DNA of 8,320 nucleotides from Candidatus Desantisiibacteriota bacterium. Its GTDB lineage: Bacteria > UBA9089 > CG2-30-40-21. The notes below the pieces were generated by a model, which worked only from the letters and a program-made list of their open reading frames with translations, ran no database searches and was not told the origin of the DNA. A program made the translations under genes and the position numbers. How positions within the stretch are numbered: the first letter of the stretch is position 1; each line of letters starts with the position of its first letter. The stretch is taken from the NCBI GenBank assembly GCA_016208205.1, contig JACQYP010000066.1:1-8320 (forward strand), read 5' to 3'. This document shows, one piece after another, positions 5,577 to 8,320 of the stretch.

Positions 5577-6365
5577 TTATTTCACTATTCCAATCCTACC
5601 TGTTGACTTCCCTCCGCCTCCACCGGTAACGGTGTAAATATAGATGCCTGAGGCAATATCTTCCTGGGATATATTCCATATCTGTGGGCATGCAACCACA
5701 TCTATCTCTTTTACCAGCTCTCCTGCAATATTGTATATTTTGATAACCGCACCCTGGCTCACCTGATCAAAGTAGATATAGTTATCAGCATCACCCTTTT
5801 TGTATGGGTTTGGATATACCTTGACATTGTTATTATCAGTTGCCGTTCTATTTACAGTAACAATGGATATATGAGGGACATAAGCACAGGCATAATTCTC
5901 TGTCCCGTTTACTGTTGTCTGAAGGGCTGTCCATGTATCCTTATTTAATTGGTAAATAACAAGGTTCTCTTCTCTGATATCTGTTCCATCAACTATGCCA
6001 TTTTGATCATTATCAGGGAATAATAAACAAACTGTAATTGCTCCTATTTGACCTGACTCTGCCTCTACTTTATTTCCTTGCTCATCAAGGATATTAATAT
6101 TATAGACTGTACCGGCAAACTGGATTGTCTCTGAAATCTCTGCTGCAGGTGCTGTTAATATATCGATAGTAACATCTTCGTCTGTTACTGTTCCCTCCTC
6201 GAATGGTTGGTTGACAGTAACATCTTCGTCTGTTGCTGTTCCCTCCTCGAATGATTGGTTGACAGTAACATCTTCGTCTGTTACTGTTCCCACCTCAAAT
6301 GGTTGGTTGATATCAGCATCCTCGTCTGTTACTGTTCCCCTCGAATGGTTGGTTGATATCAACAT
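5577..6365 (-). CDS. C-terminal fragment of PEGA-repeat surface protein: acidic repeats, Ca-loop-like motif, sorting-type tail
   Basis: This frame continues the upstream PEGA frame after a 2-nt deletion near 6337-6342. Joined there, the protein reads INQPFE-GTVTDED without losing the repeat register by more than one residue. It holds 16-residue repeats (NQPFEEGTVTDEDVTV), then a beta-rich region with DNDQNGIVDGTDI, which resembles a dockerin/EF-hand calcium loop, then VYPNPYKKGD, IKIYNIAGELVKEI and SGIYIYTVTGGGGGKSTGRI near the end. That tail resembles FlgD-Ig-like or T9SS-like C-terminal sorting domains; which export machinery it would use is unknown. The ATG at 6365 has no good ribosome site (GAGGAGG lies too far upstream, about 19 nt), so this is read as a broken part of one gene, not a separate gene. 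The stop is TAA at 5579-5577. Confidence 0.82.
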   Translation of the reverse strand: MLISTNHSRGTVTDEDADINQPFEVGTVTDEDVTVNQSFEEGTATDEDVTVNQPFEEGTVTDEDVTIDILTAPAAEISETIQFAGTVYNINILDEQGNKVEAESGQIGAITVCLLFPDNDQNGIVDGTDIREENLVIYQLNKDTWTALQTTVNGTENYACAYVPHISIVTVNRTATDNNNVKVYPNPYKKGDADNYIYFDQVSQGAVIKIYNIAGELVKEIDVVACPQIWNISQEDIASGIYIYTVTGGGGGKSTGRIGIVK

Positions 6366-6406
6366 CTTCGTCTGTTACTGTTCCCTCCTCGAATGATTGG
6401 TTGGTA
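6169..6406 (-). repeat. Five 48-nt tandem repeats encoding an acidic linker, one with a 2-nt deletion
   Basis: Units begin at 6169, 6217, 6265, 6313 and 6359. The first three steps are exactly 48 nt; the step from the fourth to the fifth is 46 nt. The plus-strand tract GTTCCCTCCTCGAA in other units is GTTCCCCTCGAA in the fourth (6334-6345), so two bases are missing from the GAGGAGGG purine run of the coding strand. The repeat encodes NQ(P/S)FEEGTVTDEDVTV. Confidence 0.92.
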
Positions 6407-8320
6407 GTGGTTATGGCTGTGCCTATTCCTTCCGGGATAGTGATTGTACCTGTAGTGATTGGTGTTGTGATGTTGGTCATGATTACAGGCGTAGAGCCTG
6501 AGGATAGGTTTTGTTTGCTGTCCAATAAAGCGATAGTTAAGGTGAAAGAATCGTTTGTTGTAATCATAGATGGTGCAGGAAATTTTTTAAGAATAGTTGA
6601 TGAACCAAGCATTGTCATGGCAGCAAACACATTTATTGTTTGCTTTGCTGAAACTGTTGCTGTGCCAGACCAAATACAATATCCTTTTTTGGTTAGATTG
6701 ATGGTATGTGTACCAGGGGTAATATTACCCAAAATAGCCGGGGTAACCCTACCCTTGTTCATTCTATCAATGTAAATATTAGCACCGGCAGGGGTAGAGG
6801 TAATCGAGAAGCCGGTAATTGGTGTCATGGTAACAGACACATATGTTATTTTCTTTGCGGTTACTATTGCTATGCCAAATATATCACAATATCCTTTTTT
6901 GGTTAGTTTGATGGTATGCGTACCAGGGGTAATATTACCCAAAATAGCCGGGGTAACCCTACCCTTGCTCATTTTATCAATGTAAATATTAGCACCGGCA
7001 GGGGTAGTTCTAATTGAGAAGCCGGTAATTGGTGTCATGAAAACAGACACATGTGTTGTTTTCTTTGCAATTACTATTACTGTGCCAACCATATCATAAT
7101 ATCCACTTCTGGTTAGCTTGATGGTATGCGTACCAGGGGTAAGATTCCTCAAAATAGCCGGGGTAATCGTACCCTTGCTCATTTTATCAATGTAAATATT
7201 AGCACCGGCAGGGTTGGAGTTAATCAAGATAGAGCCGGGAATCCGGGGTAAGACAGCAAACACAGATGCTGTTTTCTCTGCTGAAACTATTGGTCTGCCA
7301 AACCAATCGTAATATTCCCGTTTGGTTAGCTTGATGGTGTGCGTGCCGGGGGTAATACCGGTTAAAGCAGCCGGGGTAATAGTACCTGTGCTTGTTCCAT
7401 CAAGGTAAATATCAGCACCTGCAGGAGTAGATGTAACAGAGATAGAGCCGGGAATAATGATATCCATGGCAGCACTAACATCTGCAGTTGTCTCTGCTGC
7501 TACAATTACTGTGCCAAACCAATCGTAATATCCTCGTTTGGTTAGCTTGATGGTGTGCATGCCGGGGGTAATGCCGGTTAAGGCAGCCGGGGTAATAGTA
7601 CCTGTGCTTGTTCCATCAAGGTAAATATCAGCACCATCCGGGCTGGAGCTAACAGAGATAGAGCCGGGAATAATGATGGTCATGTCAGCAGTAACATCTG
7701 TAGTTGCATTTGTTAAGACAGTTACTGTGCCAAACCAATCGTAATATCCCCGTTTGGTTAGCTTGATAGTATACATGTCAGGAATAATGCCGGTTAAAAT
7801 AAATGGAGTAACCGTCCCTTTGCTTGCTCCATTAAGGTAAATAACAGCACCATCCGGAATAGAGGTAACCGAGATAGAGCCGGGAATAACAGTAGTCAGG
7901 ATAACCGTAACGACTGTAGTCGCTTCTGCCGGAACAATTACTGTGCCAAACCAATTGTAATATCCATTTTTGGTTAGCTTGACAGTATGCGTGCCGGGGA
8001 AAATACCGGTTAAGGCAGCCGGGGTAATAGTACCTTTGTTTGCTCCATCAAGGTAAATATTAGCACCGACAGGGCTGGAGCTAACAGAGATAGAGCCGGG
8101 AATAATGATGGTCATGGCAGCAGTAACGACTGCAGTTGCCTCTGCTGCTACAATTACTGTGCCAAACCAAGGGTAATATCCATTTTTGATTAATTTGACA
8201 GTGTGCGTGCCGGGGGTAATACCGGTTAAGACAGCCGGAGTAATAGTACCTTTGTTTGCTCCATCAAGGTAAATATTAGCACCGACAGGGCTAGAGCTAA
8301 CAGAGATAGAGCCGGGAATA
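6313..8320 (-). CDS. PEGA-repeat surface protein, N-terminal side missing (5' partial), frame ends early
   Basis: The frame is open from base 8319 to a TGA at 6315-6313, so the start lies right of the window; the Met at 8115 is inside a repeat. It encodes eight PEGA-domain repeats of 70-72 residues, each like IPGSISVSSSPVGANIYLDG, then GTITPA-LTGI-PGTHT-KLTK-GYY-WFGTV. PEGA domains are found on surface and S-layer-type proteins; a structural or carbohydrate/peptide-binding role is inferred. A non-repeat segment (SSTILKKFPAPSMITTNDSF onwards) follows, then the first acidic repeats (NQSFEEGTVTDEDVDINQPF). After E the frame drifts into GNSNRRGC and stops. With the deletion corrected, 660 residues here join 253 from the next frame, 913 in the window. 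A sequencing or assembly error, a true mutation, or slippage variation could each explain it. Confidence 0.85.
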   Translation of the reverse strand, partial: IPGSISVSSSPVGANIYLDGANKGTITPAVLTGITPGTHTVKLIKNGYYPWFGTVIVAAEATAVVTAAMTIIIPGSISVSSSPVGANIYLDGANKGTITPAALTGIFPGTHTVKLTKNGYYNWFGTVIVPAEATTVVTVILTTVIPGSISVTSIPDGAVIYLNGASKGTVTPFILTGIIPDMYTIKLTKRGYYDWFGTVTVLTNATTDVTADMTIIIPGSISVSSSPDGADIYLDGTSTGTITPAALTGITPGMHTIKLTKRGYYDWFGTVIVAAETTADVSAAMDIIIPGSISVTSTPAGADIYLDGTSTGTITPAALTGITPGTHTIKLTKREYYDWFGRPIVSAEKTASVFAVLPRIPGSILINSNPAGANIYIDKMSKGTITPAILRNLTPGTHTIKLTRSGYYDMVGTVIVIAKKTTHVSVFMTPITGFSIRTTPAGANIYIDKMSKGRVTPAILGNITPGTHTIKLTKKGYCDIFGIAIVTAKKITYVSVTMTPITGFSITSTPAGANIYIDRMNKGRVTPAILGNITPGTHTINLTKKGYCIWSGTATVSAKQTINVFAAMTMLGSSTILKKFPAPSMITTNDSFTLTIALLDSKQNLSSGSTPVIMTNITTPITTGTITIPEGIGTAITTTNQSFEEGTVTDEDVDINQPFEGNSNRRGC
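6607..8320 (-). repeat. Eight tandem PEGA repeats, 216-nt period at right, 210-213 nt at left
   Basis: The plus-strand marker GCCGGG lies at 8311, 8095, 7879, 7663, 7447 and 7234, and GCCGGT at 7021 and 6811. The spacings are 216 (four times), 213, 213 and 210 nt. The rightmost copies are the most alike, and the leftmost three form a subgroup with IYIDKMSKG and SAK/TAK segments. This suggests growth by unequal crossing-over with local homogenisation. The array continues past the right edge. Confidence 0.9.

Noticed and set aside
6313..6365. Programmed frameshift joining the two PEGA frames
   Set aside because: There is no stop at the shift point, no slippery codon and no well-placed internal ribosome-like site; the missing 2 nt relative to the neighbouring repeat units is a simpler cause.
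6211..6906. Plus-strand open frames opposite the PEGA gene
   Set aside because: They mirror the tandem repeats of the minus-strand gene, lack ribosome sites and show no recognisable protein features.

Overview
The window looks like a stretch of chromosome from a moderately AT-rich bacterium with a large cell-surface proteome and crowded, repeat-filled gaps. RF2 with a UGA-dependent frameshift shows that UGA is a stop codon here, and the signal peptide, PEGA repeats and PxPNP-type C-terminal tail suggest a bacterium exporting many surface proteins. The style (VYPNPY tail, PQQ-like propeller ending in WPMFHKNLQHTG, spacers full of CACAGAG-type repeats) recalls uncultivated candidate phyla such as Omnitrophota or Desantisbacteria. 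That placement is an impression, not a result.

Layout: (1) 1-1577, plus strand: the C-terminal part of a surface protein with two PKD/Ig-like repeats and an eight-blade PQQ-like beta-propeller; its N-terminus lies left of the window. (2) 1578-2230: non-coding, with 9-nt-period degenerate repeats, a small hairpin, the decayed C-terminal end of a transposase, and an inverted repeat reaching into the next gene. (3) 2231-5246, minus strand: three genes read right to left: prfB (RF2, with the programmed +1 frameshift), a 137-aa exported protein with one Ig/OmpL47-like domain, and a DUF362 protein with two 4Fe-4S motifs. The gaps between them (193 and 146 nt) hold inverted and tandem repeats, so a tight operon is not evident. 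(4) 5247-5576: a spacer with a cluster of three 31-nt palindromic units and another 9-nt-period repeat. (5) 5577-8320, minus strand: a giant repeat protein, open to the right edge, with eight PEGA repeats, an acidic 16-residue repeat linker, a calcium-loop-like motif and a C-terminal sorting-type tail. It is split into two frames by a 2-nt deletion inside the 48-nt linker repeat.

Functional links between the genes are weak: prfB is housekeeping, DUF362 is a probable iron-sulfur protein, and the two big flanking genes encode surface proteins. No defence system, CRISPR array, tRNA or rRNA was seen. The best points for a second look are the intact prfB frameshift site, the frame break in the PEGA gene, the covarying palindromic repeats, and the transposase remnant.
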